From Costus lasius (Eukaryota; Streptophyta; Magnoliopsida; Zingiberales; Costaceae), in the NCBI GenBank assembly GCA_027563935.2, contig CM050453.2, forward strand, positions 60,992,018-61,056,017: a stretch of 64,000 nt of DNA, written 5' to 3'. The notes beneath the pieces were generated by a model, which was given only the letters and a program-made list of their open reading frames with translations, did not search any database and was not told the origin of the DNA. A program made the translations under genes and the position numbers. Below, piece after piece: positions 47,375 through 59,003 of the stretch; position 1 is the first letter of the stretch, and every line of letters starts with the position of its first letter.

Positions 47375-48205
47375 TGTTGGGGTATGCCCTTAAGGCTAAT
47401 GTTTGAGGCCTTGGGTTATTATCAGTATCATGTATAAACTGAGTACATGTTTATAAAGGCAATTGTTGTTATTCAGATTGTTGCATTATCTGCTGCTGTA
47501 TGTATACCTCTGAGTAATGTCTCAATGATGTTCAGCTTTGCTGACATTCAGAGTTGTCCTTAGTCGAGATATCTTGGTGAACATGAGACAGCCTTGATAT
47601 GATTGAGACTAATATGTGTTCTGATCTTATAGGGTGCTTCGAGCATGGAATAGGATTTAGACACATAGGTGCATTGGATGTACTGGACAGACCCTACTTA
47701 GGATATTCAATTGTTTGTCACAATGTGAATAAATCCTTATAAGCAAGCAAGTGGTATATTCCCTTTGACTTCAGATCACTTGTGTTTCTAAGTGATGATT
47801 GACATTGTCTTGAGGTAGTTCAATATCATTTGAAAGATAATGGTTAAGGATTATCTTGGATAGTGGGCATGAATCATGTTAGGACACTAGTGATAGATAT
47901 AGGATTGCCTCTCCTAGTTGGAGTGTGATGTTCTAAAGGGGCCCCCTGGATGAGATGGTTGAGAAAGTGTATGGCCATACCCAGATGACTATGTTCATCT
48001 GATCTAACCATTCTCATCGTGTTGGAATTACAGGCTTGACATGCTTGTCCAACGAGAACATCCAGTGGCAAAGGGAACAGTATACTGAGTGAATTGGATT
48101 CACACTTGTGCTGTGGTTTGGGAGTAGTCTTGGAAGACTCTTTCCTTCATATCGGGAGACAGTGATGTGTTGCTAGATACCCCTCTCTGATCGTGATAAC
48201 GTAAG
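47375..48205 (+). repeat. C 3' LTR, first half
   Basis: Colinear with 40001-40832, ending at GTAAG where D begins (GTAAG, 48201-48205, is the likely left TSD of D). Differences from the 5' LTR include GTTGCATT/GTTACATT, ATTTAGAC/ATTTAAAC, GGACAGACC/GGACTGACC and CTTGGAAG/CTTGTAAG. Confidence 0.92.
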
Positions 48206-49899
48206 TGTTGGGGTATGCCCTTAAGGCTAATGTTTGAGGCCTTGGGATTGTATCAGTATCATGTATAAACTCTTTTGTTTATAAAGGCAATGGTTGTTAT
48301 TCAGTTTGTTACATTGTCTGCTGCAATAAGTGTGCTTTTGAATAATGTCTCAAAGCTGTTCAGCTAGGCTGACATGTACTTTTGTCCTTAGTCGATATAT
48401 CTTGGTGAACATGAGACAGCCTTGATATGATTGAGACTAATATGTGTTCTAATCTTATAGGATGCTTCGAGCATGGAATAAGATGTAGACTCACGGGTAC
48501 ATTGGATGTACTGGACAGACCCTACTAGGATATTCAATTGCTTGTCACAATGTGAATAATCCTTGATTGTAACAAGTGGCACATGTCCTCTGACTTGAGA
48601 TCGCTTGTGTTTCTAAATGATGATTGTCATTGTTTTGAGTTAGTTCAATATCATTTGAAACATAATAATTATAGACTATCTTGGATAATGAGCTTGAGTC
48701 AGGTTAGGGCACTAGTGATAGACAAAGGATTGCCATCTCCTTGATTGGAGTGTGATGTTCAAAAGGGGCCCCCCTGGATGAGATGATTGAGAAAGTGTAT
48801 GGCCATACCCAGGTGACTGTGTTCATCTGATCTAATCATGCTCATCATATTGGAGTTACAGGCTTGACACGCTTGTCCAATAAGAACATCCAGTGGCAAA
48901 GGAATCATGTATGCCTTGTGAGTTTGATTCACACTTGTGCTGTGATTTGGGTGTAGTCTTGGAAGACTCTTTCCTTTATATCGGGAGACAGTGATGTGTT
49001 GCTAGATACCCCTCACTAATCGTGATAACGTAAGTTATCGTTACCGACATTTAAAGGAAACCCTCAGGGTCGCACAATTTGATGATATGGCTTACTTAAG
49101 TCAGATCGTGTGGACTGAATTGTTTGGGTTCAGTTTAAATGGATTTAATCTCTGATTGTGAGTGAGATCTGGTCTGATCATGTTTGATTGATTAGGGCTT
49201 GAGATCGGTAAGCTTCGATCGAGAGAATGGATGCTAGATCCCTCAGATCAGAAGCATCAAGAAGTGAGCGGTCAGATCTTAAGCCTTAGGGGTTTATTAT
49301 GATCTGGACTAGTTGCTTGGTTTATTTGGTTATTGAACCAAATCAATTTGAACCAGCTCATTGAATGAGCGTATGGTTCAATTAAAGAGGCAATTGCGAT
49401 TGGGGTAATGCATGGTCGCAAGTGGAGATGGTGTTTGCTATTTTTAGATAGCATGTCACATTCGTGACCACCTCTCACGTTGGCTCTCACGACGCTAATC
49501 TCTCTCGCCTCTTGCCCCCTTTCCTCTGGTCTCTTGACACTCGTGTGGTGAAGAGGTTGACAAAAAGAAGAGGAAAAGAAATCGCCAAGCAGAGAAGCTC
49601 ATCATCCTTTCCATTCGACAAAGAACGCTTTGGGACCTTGCTAGCACAAGGAACGCCAAAGGGAGTAGGCGACATCAATTGTGTGCGTCGCTTTGGAGAA
49701 GATCTCTTTTGGTCTTTGATTCCAAGACACCATCCAAGTGATGACAATGGTGAGAATTTTTTTTTTCTTATCTATTCAAGTTTTCGATAGTTGATCATAT
49801 AATGCATGATATTCGATCCTAAGGAAACCCTAGATTCCGCCTATGCCATTTTATCCTTGCGCATGCTTTAGGGTTTCGCCCCCCAGTGGGAACCTTTCA
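48206..49899 (+). repeat. D 5' LTR
   Basis: 1694 bp, TGTTGGGGTATGCC to ACCTTTCA. TATA-like TTTATAAAGG about 73 bases in. A 108-residue ORF (49464-49790) lies in the part homologous to the A LTR ORF but in a different frame. Confidence 0.94.
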
Positions 49900-49900
49900 A

Positions 49901-49913
49901 TTGGTATCAGAGG
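49901..49913 (+). other. D primer-binding site
   Basis: TTGGTATCAGAGG, one base after the LTR; the last base differs from B and C. Confidence 0.85.
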
Positions 49914-51723
49914 CCAGGTTGAATGCATGATTTATATGATTGCTACATGTTTTGTGATCCATGTTTCAAATGTTTAGATCTAGGGTTATCAACATGCGAA
50001 AATACATGTTAACTTGTTTCATGCCGAAACTTGTTTTTGTTTGTTTTGCTTGTTGGCGCATCTTAGGTTTTATCAAAAATCTATATCACTTGCGCGACCT
50101 TCACTAGATCTAAGGCCTTACTTTAAACCCTTAGACGGGTTATTAGGGTTGAAGTCATCCTCTAGGTTAGATCCAACCAGTCTGATCAGACTATCTGACA
50201 GCCTAGATGGGTTGACCAGATAGCACCTGTGCGCAAGCACGTGGTGGCTATAGGTCGACTGCGGACAGGCGTGTAGCGATGTCTGATTGAGACAACCTAT
50301 GAACGCACATGAGTAAGGCCCGGGGTCACACCCGCTTGCCAGACCTCATTGTGGTCGTTTAGCCCATGGCGCATGCATAGTTGACCACTAGGTCGACTCA
50401 AGTCAGTTAGGACTTGGTGCATGTAAGGGCAGTGGATCTGACTAGGACTGATGAGTGGATCCCTAGTAATGGACCGTTGTAAGGTAGTAGGGCGTATAAG
50501 GAAATTAAAATTGATGCCAATGGGGTTTTTCAAAAAAAATTTAATTTCTTGATTGGATCACATGATGATTGATGCCATTTGCTTGTTTATTTAATCTTAT
50601 GTGGGCTGCCCGTGTTTAATGTGTGCTGTGCTGGGGCCTGCGTGCCTGGTTAATTTTGTAAATTATTTTTATATTGTGATCTGCGCATCACATTGCATTT
50701 AATTTATAAAATGTAATTGACCTGCGAGTCAATCTTGTCTAGATAGATTAATTTGTAAATTAGTCAGACAAGAGCACAGAGCACACTTGGCAGAGGCGCA
50801 TGCAGCAGTGGCTTGACCAGACGGGAGGTTCCAGGGTTCGACTCTGGGACCTGGCGCATGTACCTGGTGGGCGCACCTGAGCTGCAGATGGCGCTTGGGC
50901 CCTGGTATGGGCCAAATGAGCAGCTAAAGCCCCATGAAGAAAAGCAAGTGAAGACTTAAGTTAATTAAGGTCTTACTTAGGTTTCATGGGCGTTTACCGC
51001 ATAAGATCCATGCTTTCTTTTATTGTCTAATAATAAGAATTGCATGATTTATTTATCTTCTGCTATCACCATAGGAATTGCATGATAGTTAAGAAGATAA
51101 AAGACCGTTAAAATCCAACGCTAAAATATCAAGCTCGAAAGCCTTCTGACGCGAAACCTCACTGTTCTGACTATCGTTGGAGCCGTGTTGTACCCACTCA
51201 GTGGGCACGTCCATCTATCTTCAGACGGTGCGGGATTACACCTGCGTGTTACAGAGAAGGGATTTATCGCTTCTCGTTGCTCAGCATAGCACGTGGTGGT
51301 CCAGGGAGTAGGTCAGGTCAGCTTGACCATGTAGGCTACATACTGAGCATATGTGAGCTATATGGAGTCAGCCATCTGTGGGATCAGAGACTGTGTTGTA
51401 CCAACTCAGTTGGCACAGTCTGCTGGATTGCCTAGATGAAGGGGAATCGCACGGGTTGGCGATTGGCAGGGACTGCCTACCAGAAATTAGTGCTTGTACT
51501 CTCTGTGCATCTTATCTCGCCTGAGCGGGACGCGGAGACCAAGTATGAAATCTGGATCCCATCTCACTAAAAGAGTGTTACTCTTTCGGACTGTTTTAAT
51601 GGATTTTTCAGTCAGATAAAATAGTGAGAAAAAGAATCTTTCTTAAGTCCTGGATTGATTCTATACATTGATACTGACCTTGCTGTTCTTGCATTGTTGT
51701 AGATTCCTGCAGCAACGAACACC
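49914..51723 (+). other. D untranslated leader
   Basis: 1.8 kb, close to the A leader throughout, including the T-arm-like hairpin at 50831-50847 and the CATTGTTGTAG element shortly before gag. No gene seen. Confidence 0.72.
50831..50847 (+). other. tRNA T-arm-like hairpin in D leader
   Basis: CCAGG-GTTCGAC-TCTGG, the same stem and loop as in A, preceded by AGTGGCTTGACCAGACGGG. Confidence 0.55.
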
Positions 51724-52112
51724 ATGAACTTCAATGTGCGATCCCTACTAGAAAGGGAGAAGTTTGCTGGGCCAAACTTCTCAGACTGGTACGGACACCT
51801 TAAGATTGTTCTTAAGGCAGAGAGGAAACTGTATGTCCTCGAGACGGCGATACCGCCTCAACCCGCTCCGAACGCCGCAAGGGCAGTTCGGGAAGCCTAT
51901 GAAAAGCATGTCAATGATAGCATTGATGTCGCTTGCCTGATGCTAGCGTCTATGACGCCACCGCTGCAGCGTCAGCATGAGGATATGTCTGCTATAGAAA
52001 TTATAGCAAACCTCAAGATGCTGTATGCTGCACAGGCGAGGACTGAGCGCTATAACTTGACCAAGCTGTTCTTTCAGAGCAAACTAGCTGAAGGGAGTCC
52101 AGTGGGAGCTCA
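51724..52112 (+). CDS. gag: D Gag, N-terminal fragment
   Basis: Open from ATG (MNFNVRSLLEREKFAGPN) for 129 codons to the G3 boundary, ending in KLAEGSPVGAH. The Gln codon that is a stop in A is intact here. The frame reads ten codons into the G3 LTR before a stop. Role: capsid part of the copia polyprotein; broken by the insertion. Confidence 0.9.
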
Positions 52113-54831
52113 TGTAAGATCCAAGGATCTTAAGTCCTGGTAAGTACTATTTTTGATTTAAATAAAATCATTGGCTGTGATATTTTATTCTGATTTAAAT
52201 AAAATTATTGGTTGTTAATTTTAAGTTAATTAATTAGAGCTTATTGGTTAATTAATTAGACCTTATTGGATATTAATTAAATCCTTATTGGATTTTCGTT
52301 TAAGTGAATGGTTAATTGTTAGTTAATGGTTAAATTAATTAGTTAACTATGGGTTTTGGGTTTAAAATTTGAATTAATTAGTTAGTAGGTTAAACCCTAT
52401 TTGAATTAATTGGTTAGCGGGTTTAAAATTTAAAAACCGAAAATTCAAGTTGGTAATTTCGGCTAGGGTAGGAGAATTGGCGTTTTTTTGGCTTGGAAGA
52501 AACCTTAGGGCGATTCTTGGAGGCTTGGAGGCGAAATTCCTTTCTTCTTCTTCCTCTTCTTTTTGGCCGGCGTCTTTGGTGTTTGGAGGCGTTTCTTTTC
52601 CATTGTTGGCGTCTTTCTAGGATCACTTCAAGGCTTTAGACGAAAATTTTAGAGAGATCTTCATCTTGGTATTCTCGGTTGAGGTGAGTGGATGTTCTCC
52701 TTCACCTAGTTCACGAAAATTGGATGCATTGCTTGTTTTAGAGAAGATTAATGCATAGGAGTATGGCATGATCTCTTAATTTCAATTGTACATGTTTTCC
52801 TTGTTTTTTTCCAAATTTTCGAAACCCTAGCTTGCATGAAAATTAGGGCTTTTCGTTTTTAAGACTCTTAATCCTAAATTGGACCTTGATTAAACATGTA
52901 TGTAGCTTTAGAATTTCAATTGCATGAAAATTAGGGCTTGAAGGAGAATTTCGACCCTTCTTCATGAAGTTACGTCCAAATGCATGGGTAAAAATTGGGG
53001 AAAACTTGATATTCATGAAATTAGGTATATGAGGATTCTACTGTATTTTTTTGGGAATTTTTAGAAATAAAAGTTTCTGTTGACTGAAATTGACCTAGGG
53101 GTAATTCGGTAAATTTCCTAGTTAAAATTGGGGAAAACTTGAAATTACGAATCTAGGGATCATGAGGGACGTAATGAATATTTTTACGAAATTTTTGGAT
53201 AACTTTTCTTGTATGACTTAAACTTTGAACTAGGAGTATTTCTGTCTTTTGTTATCAGAACTAGTAGAAAACTATGAATATGTGATATTCTGCATTTATG
53301 TTAATTGTGAACGAAATTTAGTGAATTTTCTGTATTATTATGTATTTTTAATTGAATGGTGTATGCAGAAAGTAATGACATGAAATATTGATTGATAACT
53401 TTGGGTGATAACATAGCAAGGTTAGACTGAACTAATCAGCATGAAACCTAAGGACTACACTACTATGTGATTATGTGATTTTTGAATATTATGTGATTAT
53501 GTGATTTTTGAATATTATGTGGTTATGTGATTTTCGAATATTATGTGGTTATGTGATTTTCGAATAATATGTGTTGTGATCATGGAATGGTTAGGACTAA
53601 GGCTAAGTGTAACTGTGTACTCAAGGGGATAGTCTATATGTGATATGTTAAGGGTTGGAGATTTCAGCCCTGTATTGTGATATGTGAGGGGGTTGTTGTT
53701 CAGCCTGCCTGATGTGATTATTGTGATAAAAATGACTATCCTAGAGTTTAGTTGACACTTAGGAGTCCACTTTTGTGAAATAAGATATAAGATGTGTCTG
53801 GTGTTGTCCAGTTAAGGAACCCTTTGGGAGAACGAGTGATATAAGACGCAAAGTGCCATGTCTTGGTCGGACAGGGGCCACCTCTTGATGTCATCACTCT
53901 TAGACGCTTAGATTTTTGTGATTATGGGGTGGTGTAGATCAAGGTATCACATCTTGACCAGGTGGTGATTACCTCTTGAGTCTACACACTGTCCATGTAT
54001 ATATGTTGCATGTGATTTGCAGGCTTCTCCCAGTGCTTAGGCCAAAGCCGGGTTAGACCATAATGGTCACTATTGATTATGCTGGACAACTAGGTCAATT
54101 AAGTCATTAGTTGGTTTAGAGTATAGCTCTAGAACCCTGGTTACTCTTTGGGGACAATGATGTCTTAGCAGTTTACACCTGATTGTTTTATATGAGTTCT
54201 GTCCTTTAATTTTGTTATATGTTGACATGATATTCTGTTAAATGTTTTTAAAATAATCTGCATGTATTTTTGAGTGTATGTTATGGATGGTCGTTTGAGA
54301 CTATCCACTCACTGGGCTGTGTAGCTCACTCCCTCACTATTTTCAGGTGTAGAGCAGGGGCGCATTTCTTGAGTTAGCGTTGATATGGATATTATGCTGG
54401 TTAATTAACTGGGGCCGGTTGTGGCCGAATTATGTGAACTTGTGTTGCCGGTTGTGGCAGTTTTAAGTTTTGATTTTTGTGTCACCGCGGGCTTTGGCCT
54501 GGTTTCGGTGTTTGGTATTATTCATGTTAGTTTCATGAGTTTATAGAATCGATTTTGTGGCTTTGCTTTGAATTTGAGTCGATTGGTATTTTTGCAATCG
54601 GATTTGATATAAATGTGAACTTGCATATGTCTAGTGCAAGTATTGCGTGGTGGCAGGTACATTTCTGAAATTGTGTTTTCGCTGAGATTCTATGTATGGA
54701 TTCTTGAAAATTTTCAGATCGTGATTTCTTGAACTTGGTTTTACCTAGCATATGAATCGATCTTGTATGATAACATCCTGTTTCTCTATGATTGTGTTGC
54801 TTGTTTGGGGTTAAGATATCGGGATGTTACA
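52113..54831 (+). repeat. G3 5' LTR, complete
   Basis: 2719 bp, TGTAAGATCC to GGGATGTTACA. Contains four 26-bp units (TATGTGATTATGTGATTTTT-like) from 53464 to about 53567, and diverged single versions of the G1 array core near 53835-53985. A 67-residue antisense ORF (52423-52626) recurs in the 3' LTR; not called. Confidence 0.94.
53464..53567 (+). repeat. 26-bp tandem repeat in G3 5' LTR (4 units)
   Basis: Units start at 53464, 53490, 53516 and 53542. They vary at a few bases (GATT/GGTT, TTTTTG/TTTTCG). The same array is in the 3' LTR at about 60355-60458. Confidence 0.85.
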
Positions 54832-54834
54832 GAA

Positions 54835-54845
54835 TGGTATCAGAG
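54835..54845 (+). other. G3 primer-binding site
   Basis: TGGTATCAGAG three bases after the LTR, identical to G1. Confidence 0.87.
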
Positions 54846-54957
54846 GAGTTGGCTAGCTAAAACTTAGTTCGGGGGAAAACATGTTTGTGTATTGCTAGAC
54901 ACCTGATAGGTTTATGTTTGTTTTCCTTACTATGGTGTGTGTGTGTAGGAATTTAAG

Positions 54958-57900
54958 ATGGTGCGATCCAGAGGAAATGCTAGCAGCGAGGGTGAGCAGA
55001 CCTCGGATCTCACGAGAGCCATTGCGACTCTGACAGGCATGGTACAGCAACAGGGTGCCATGATAGAGAGGCAAGCTCAGATGCTGCAGCAGCAACAGAC
55101 TCAGCATCAAGAAGCGCAACAGCAGCTCTTGCAGCAATTGACTCAGGAGAGATCCCAGACTACTACTCGAGGGGTGGGGACTGACTCTCAGGAGGACGCT
55201 CACAGGCGCTATGCCTCGCTTGTGAGTGAATTCCAGAAACTGGGTCCTAGTTCTTTTTATGGGGGCTCAGAATCAAGTACTGCAGAGAACTGGCAGCTGG
55301 TCTTGGAAAAGATTTTTCAAGTCATGCGCTGCTCAGATGAGGACAAGCTGTGTCTGGCCACCTATATGATGCGTGGTGATGCAGATGAGTGGTGGAAGGG
55401 CGTGGTGAGGCTTGCTGAAGAAAGACATGAAACAGTAAATTGGACCTATTTCTTGTCTCAATTTAATGAGAAGTATTTCCCTGATAGCTTGGTGGAGGAC
55501 CGAGAGGTGGAATTTATTCACCTGGAGCAGGGTGATCTGACTGTGGACCAGTATGAGTTGCGGTTCACTAAGTTGGGAAAGTATGCCCCTCACCTGATAA
55601 ACACTGAAAAGAGGGGGGCTACCAAGTTTCTCAGAGGTCTCAGATGGGATATTCGAGAGCAGGTGGGTGCTCAGCACTTGGAGACTTATGTTGAGACTGT
55701 TGGGCGAGCACGCACCATCGAGAGATACATATCTGAGAGGAATTCTAGTGCTACTATGACCGTGGTTCCTGCAGCTGAGGCGGCGGCTCCTCAGTATGGT
55801 GATGGCGGCAAGGGTAAGAAGTACCCTAAGCATAAAGACTACAAGAAGAGCAGGTATAAGCCCTACTCTCACAAGGCACCGCAGTAGTCCAGGGATGCAC
55901 CGCAGCAGTCCAGGGATGTAAAGAACAGTAACACTGAAGACCGGACTTGTCATCATTGTGGGCTCAAGGGACATCTAATGAAGGACTGTTATAAGAAGAA
56001 TGGTGTGTGCTTCAGGTGTAAGAAACCTGGGCACATGGTCAAGGACTGCGAAGAACCTGAGATGCAGCAGAGAGGCGCAGATAAGCCTACAGTCCAAACT
56101 CGAGTTTATGCAGTGGCTGAGAAGGATACACGAGCTTCCCGATCCGTCGTGGAAGGTACCTTATTTGTATTCGATCAGTTAGCTCGCATTTTATTTGACC
56201 CTGGTGCAAATTTATCTTTTGTATCTGTTAGATTTGCTGCATGTTTACCTGTATTACCTAAGGTGATGGATTATGTTGTGTTTGTGAGTACTCCCTTAGG
56301 AAAGTCATTATCTACAGACACTGTTTGTGCTGATTGTGTAGTGCATGTTGAGGGTTATGAGTTTCTTGTAGATCTAATCCTCTTAGACATGCAAGACTAT
56401 GATGTCATCCTAGGTATGGATTGGTTATCTTCCCATCATGCCACTGTGGATTGCTTTGAGAAAGTAATCACCTTGAATTTGCTAGATGGGAATCGGCTTT
56501 TTGTGAGAGGTCTAGTGTCAGACCAAGGACCGCATGTGATATCTTTCCTGCAGGCCAGGAAGTTACTTGCTAGTGGGTGCAAGGGTTATCTTGCGCATGT
56601 TAAAGTGCAGGATGATTCTACTCCTGATTTGACTCAGATGGCGGTGGTGCAAGAGTTTCCTGATGTGTTCTCTGAGGAATTTTCAGGCTTGCCTCCAATA
56701 TTAGAGGTAGAGTTTGGCATTGAGTTGGTGCCAGGTACTACACCTATCTCCAGAGCTCCTTACCGCATGGCTACCTCAGAATTGGCCGAACTTAAGAAGC
56801 AACTGGAGGAATTGCTGGAAAAAGGTTACATCCGGCCTAGTGCTTCTCCCTGGGGAGCACCAGTGCTGTTCGTTAAGAAGAAGGATGGAACCCTGAGGAT
56901 GTGTATAGACTACAGGCAACTGAACCAAGTGACTATCAAGAATAAGTATCCTCTCCCCAGAATTGATGATCTGTTTGATCAATTACAGGGAGCTACAGTG
57001 TTCTCTAAGATTGATCTGAGATCAGGGTATTACCAGCTTAGGGTCAAGGATGAGGATATATTTAAGACTGCTTTCAGGACCAGGTATGGGCATTTTGAAT
57101 TTCTTGTTATGCCTTTTGGACTGACGAATGCACCTGCTGTCTTCATGGATTTGATGAACTACCCTACTCATGACTTAGAGTTGGCGGCCGTAGTCTTTGC
57201 TCTGAAGATATGGCGTCACTATTTGTTGGGTCAAGAGTTTGATCTGTTCACTGACCACCAGAGTCTCAAGTACATCTTCACTCAGAAGGAGTTGAACATG
57301 AGACAAAGAAGATGGATGGAGTTGATCAAAGACTATGACTTCTCTATTCAGTATCAGGCTGGAAAGGCCAATGTAGTGGCTGATGCACTGAGCAGACATC
57401 CAGTAACTTCAGTAGCGGCACTACGGGTCAGTGAGTGGCAGTTACTACAGGAGTTCAGCGATCTCAGGATCAGTGTTTCTCCTAGAGTTCAGTCGGGTTA
57501 TGTGGCTTTCCTCAGAGTACAGTCTACTTTGTTGCAGAAAATCAGAGATCAGCAGTCTGTGGATCCGAAATTAGCTCAGATCAGGGATAGTTTGGATGCG
57601 GGTACAGTTCAGGATTTTAGCTTGTCTAATGATGGTGTTCTTCGGTTTCGTGGAAGGGTGTGTGTCCCTGAGGAACCAAGCTTGAGGAAAGAAATATTGG
57701 AGGATAGCCATAATTCCAAATATTCTCTACATCCTGGCGTGACTAAGATGTATCAGGACCTCAAGAAAAGCATTTGGTGGCCGGGTATGAAGAAAGAGGT
57801 AATTGATTTTGTCTCTAGGTGTTTAACCTGTCAGACTGTAAAGGCTGAACACCAGAAGCCTGGTGGTTTGTTGCAGCCCCTTCCTATTCCTGAGTGGAAG

Positions 57901-58974
57901 TGGGAATGTATCAGTATGGACTTTGTGTGTGGTTTGCCCAGAACCAGATTGGGACATGATGCTATTTGGGTGATTGTTGATAAACTCACTAAATCAGCCC
58001 ATTTTCTTCCGATCAAGATGACTTATCCTTTAGAGAGACTGGCTAGATTGTATATTGATGAGATAGTCAGACTGCATGGAGTGCCTGTTGATATTGTGTC
58101 TGATAGGGACTCTCGATTTCTGTCCAGGTTTTGGAAGAGCTTACAGGAGGGTTTGGGTACTAAGTTGAGTTTTAGTACAGCATACCATCCTCAGTCTGAT
58201 GGCCAGACGGAGCGTACTATACAGACTCTAGAAGACCTGTTGAGAGCTTATGTGGTTGATTGGAGTTCTGAGTGGAACCGGGATCTATCTTTGATAGAGT
58301 TCACTTATAATAATAGTTTCCACTCCAGTATTCAGATGGCTCCATATGAGGCTTTGTATGGAAGAAGGTGTAGGACTCCCTTGTGTTGGGAGGAAACTGG
58401 TGACAGAATGATTTTGAGATCTGATGCAGTACAGGAGACTACTGATAAGGTCAGAGAGATACAGAATAAACTGAAGATTTCTCGGGACAGACAGAAGAGT
58501 TATGCTGATGATCGTCGTCGTTCCCTGGAGTTTGTGGTAGGGGATCATGTTTTCTTGAAAGTGTCACCTACTAAGGGTGTTATGAGGTTTGGCAAAAAGG
58601 GCAAGCTGAGCCCTAGGTTTGTAGGCCCTTTTGACATTATTGAGAGAGTTGGTCCAGTGGCTTACAAGTTAGCTTTACCTCCTGCTTTGGAACATGTGCA
58701 TAATGTATTCCATGTTTCTGCTTTGAGGAAATATCATCCTAATCCATCTCATGTATTGGAGTTGGAACCTCTTCAGATTCAGAGTGATTTGACCTTTGAA
58801 GAAAGACCTCTCCGGATTGTTGATAGAAAGGATAAAGTTCTGAGGAACAAGTCTATACCTTTAGTAAAGGTTATCTGGGGAAATCAGTCGGTTGAGGAGG
58901 CGACCTGGGAGACTGAAGCGGATATGAGGAAATTTTATGCTTATCTTTTTGATGATATGAATGTTGAGCTTTAG
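54958..58974 (+). pseudogene. gag-pol: G3 Gag-Pol polyprotein, defective (RT deletion and stop)
   Basis: Same frame and domain order as G1. Two lesions: TAG at 55885-55887 (from CAG) between Gag core and the zinc knuckles, and an in-frame 579-bp deletion after MDLMN (about 57158) that removes 193 residues, including the RT catalytic FIDD and the start of RNase H (TDAS). The deletion joins at TGAAC, present at both ends in G1 (4569-4573 and 5148-5152). Kept: zinc knuckles CHHCGLKGH and CFRCKKPGH, protease [11 protein letters not shown], integrase finger and D,D35E residues, and the chromodomain-like tail. RT activity is certainly lost; a Gag of 309 residues and an integrase-bearing part remain readable. 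Confidence 0.95.
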
Positions 58975-58990
58975 AGGACTAAAGCTTTAT

Positions 58991-59003
58991 AAGGAGGGAG
59001 GGA
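58991..59003 (+). other. G3 polypurine tract
   Basis: AAGGAGGGAGGGA, one base different from G1, directly before TGTAAG. Confidence 0.85.

Larger units (their letters stand above)
40001..48205 (+). mobile_element. C: Ty1/copia element, decayed, 3' LTR cut by D
   Basis: Plus-strand member of the same copia family: 5' LTR 40001-41627, primer-binding site, leader, polyprotein with four stops, polypurine tract, 3' LTR from 47375, interrupted at 48205 by D. The remaining half of the 3' LTR should lie beyond D, outside the window. About seven differences in the 830 bp of LTR that can be compared make it the oldest of the copia copies with two LTRs here. Confidence 0.93.
48206..52112 (+). mobile_element. 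D: Ty1/copia element, 5' part, cut by G3
   Basis: Plus-strand copy closest to A and B: 5' LTR 48206-49899, primer-binding site, leader, and the first 129 codons of gag. G3 inserts at 52113; the rest of D should resume after G3, beyond the window. Inserted in the 3' LTR of C. Confidence 0.93.

Noticed and set aside
55885..55887. Programmed readthrough of TAG between G3 gag and pol
   Set aside because: G1 has CAG at the same codon and needs no recoding; the change fits methyl-cytosine decay.
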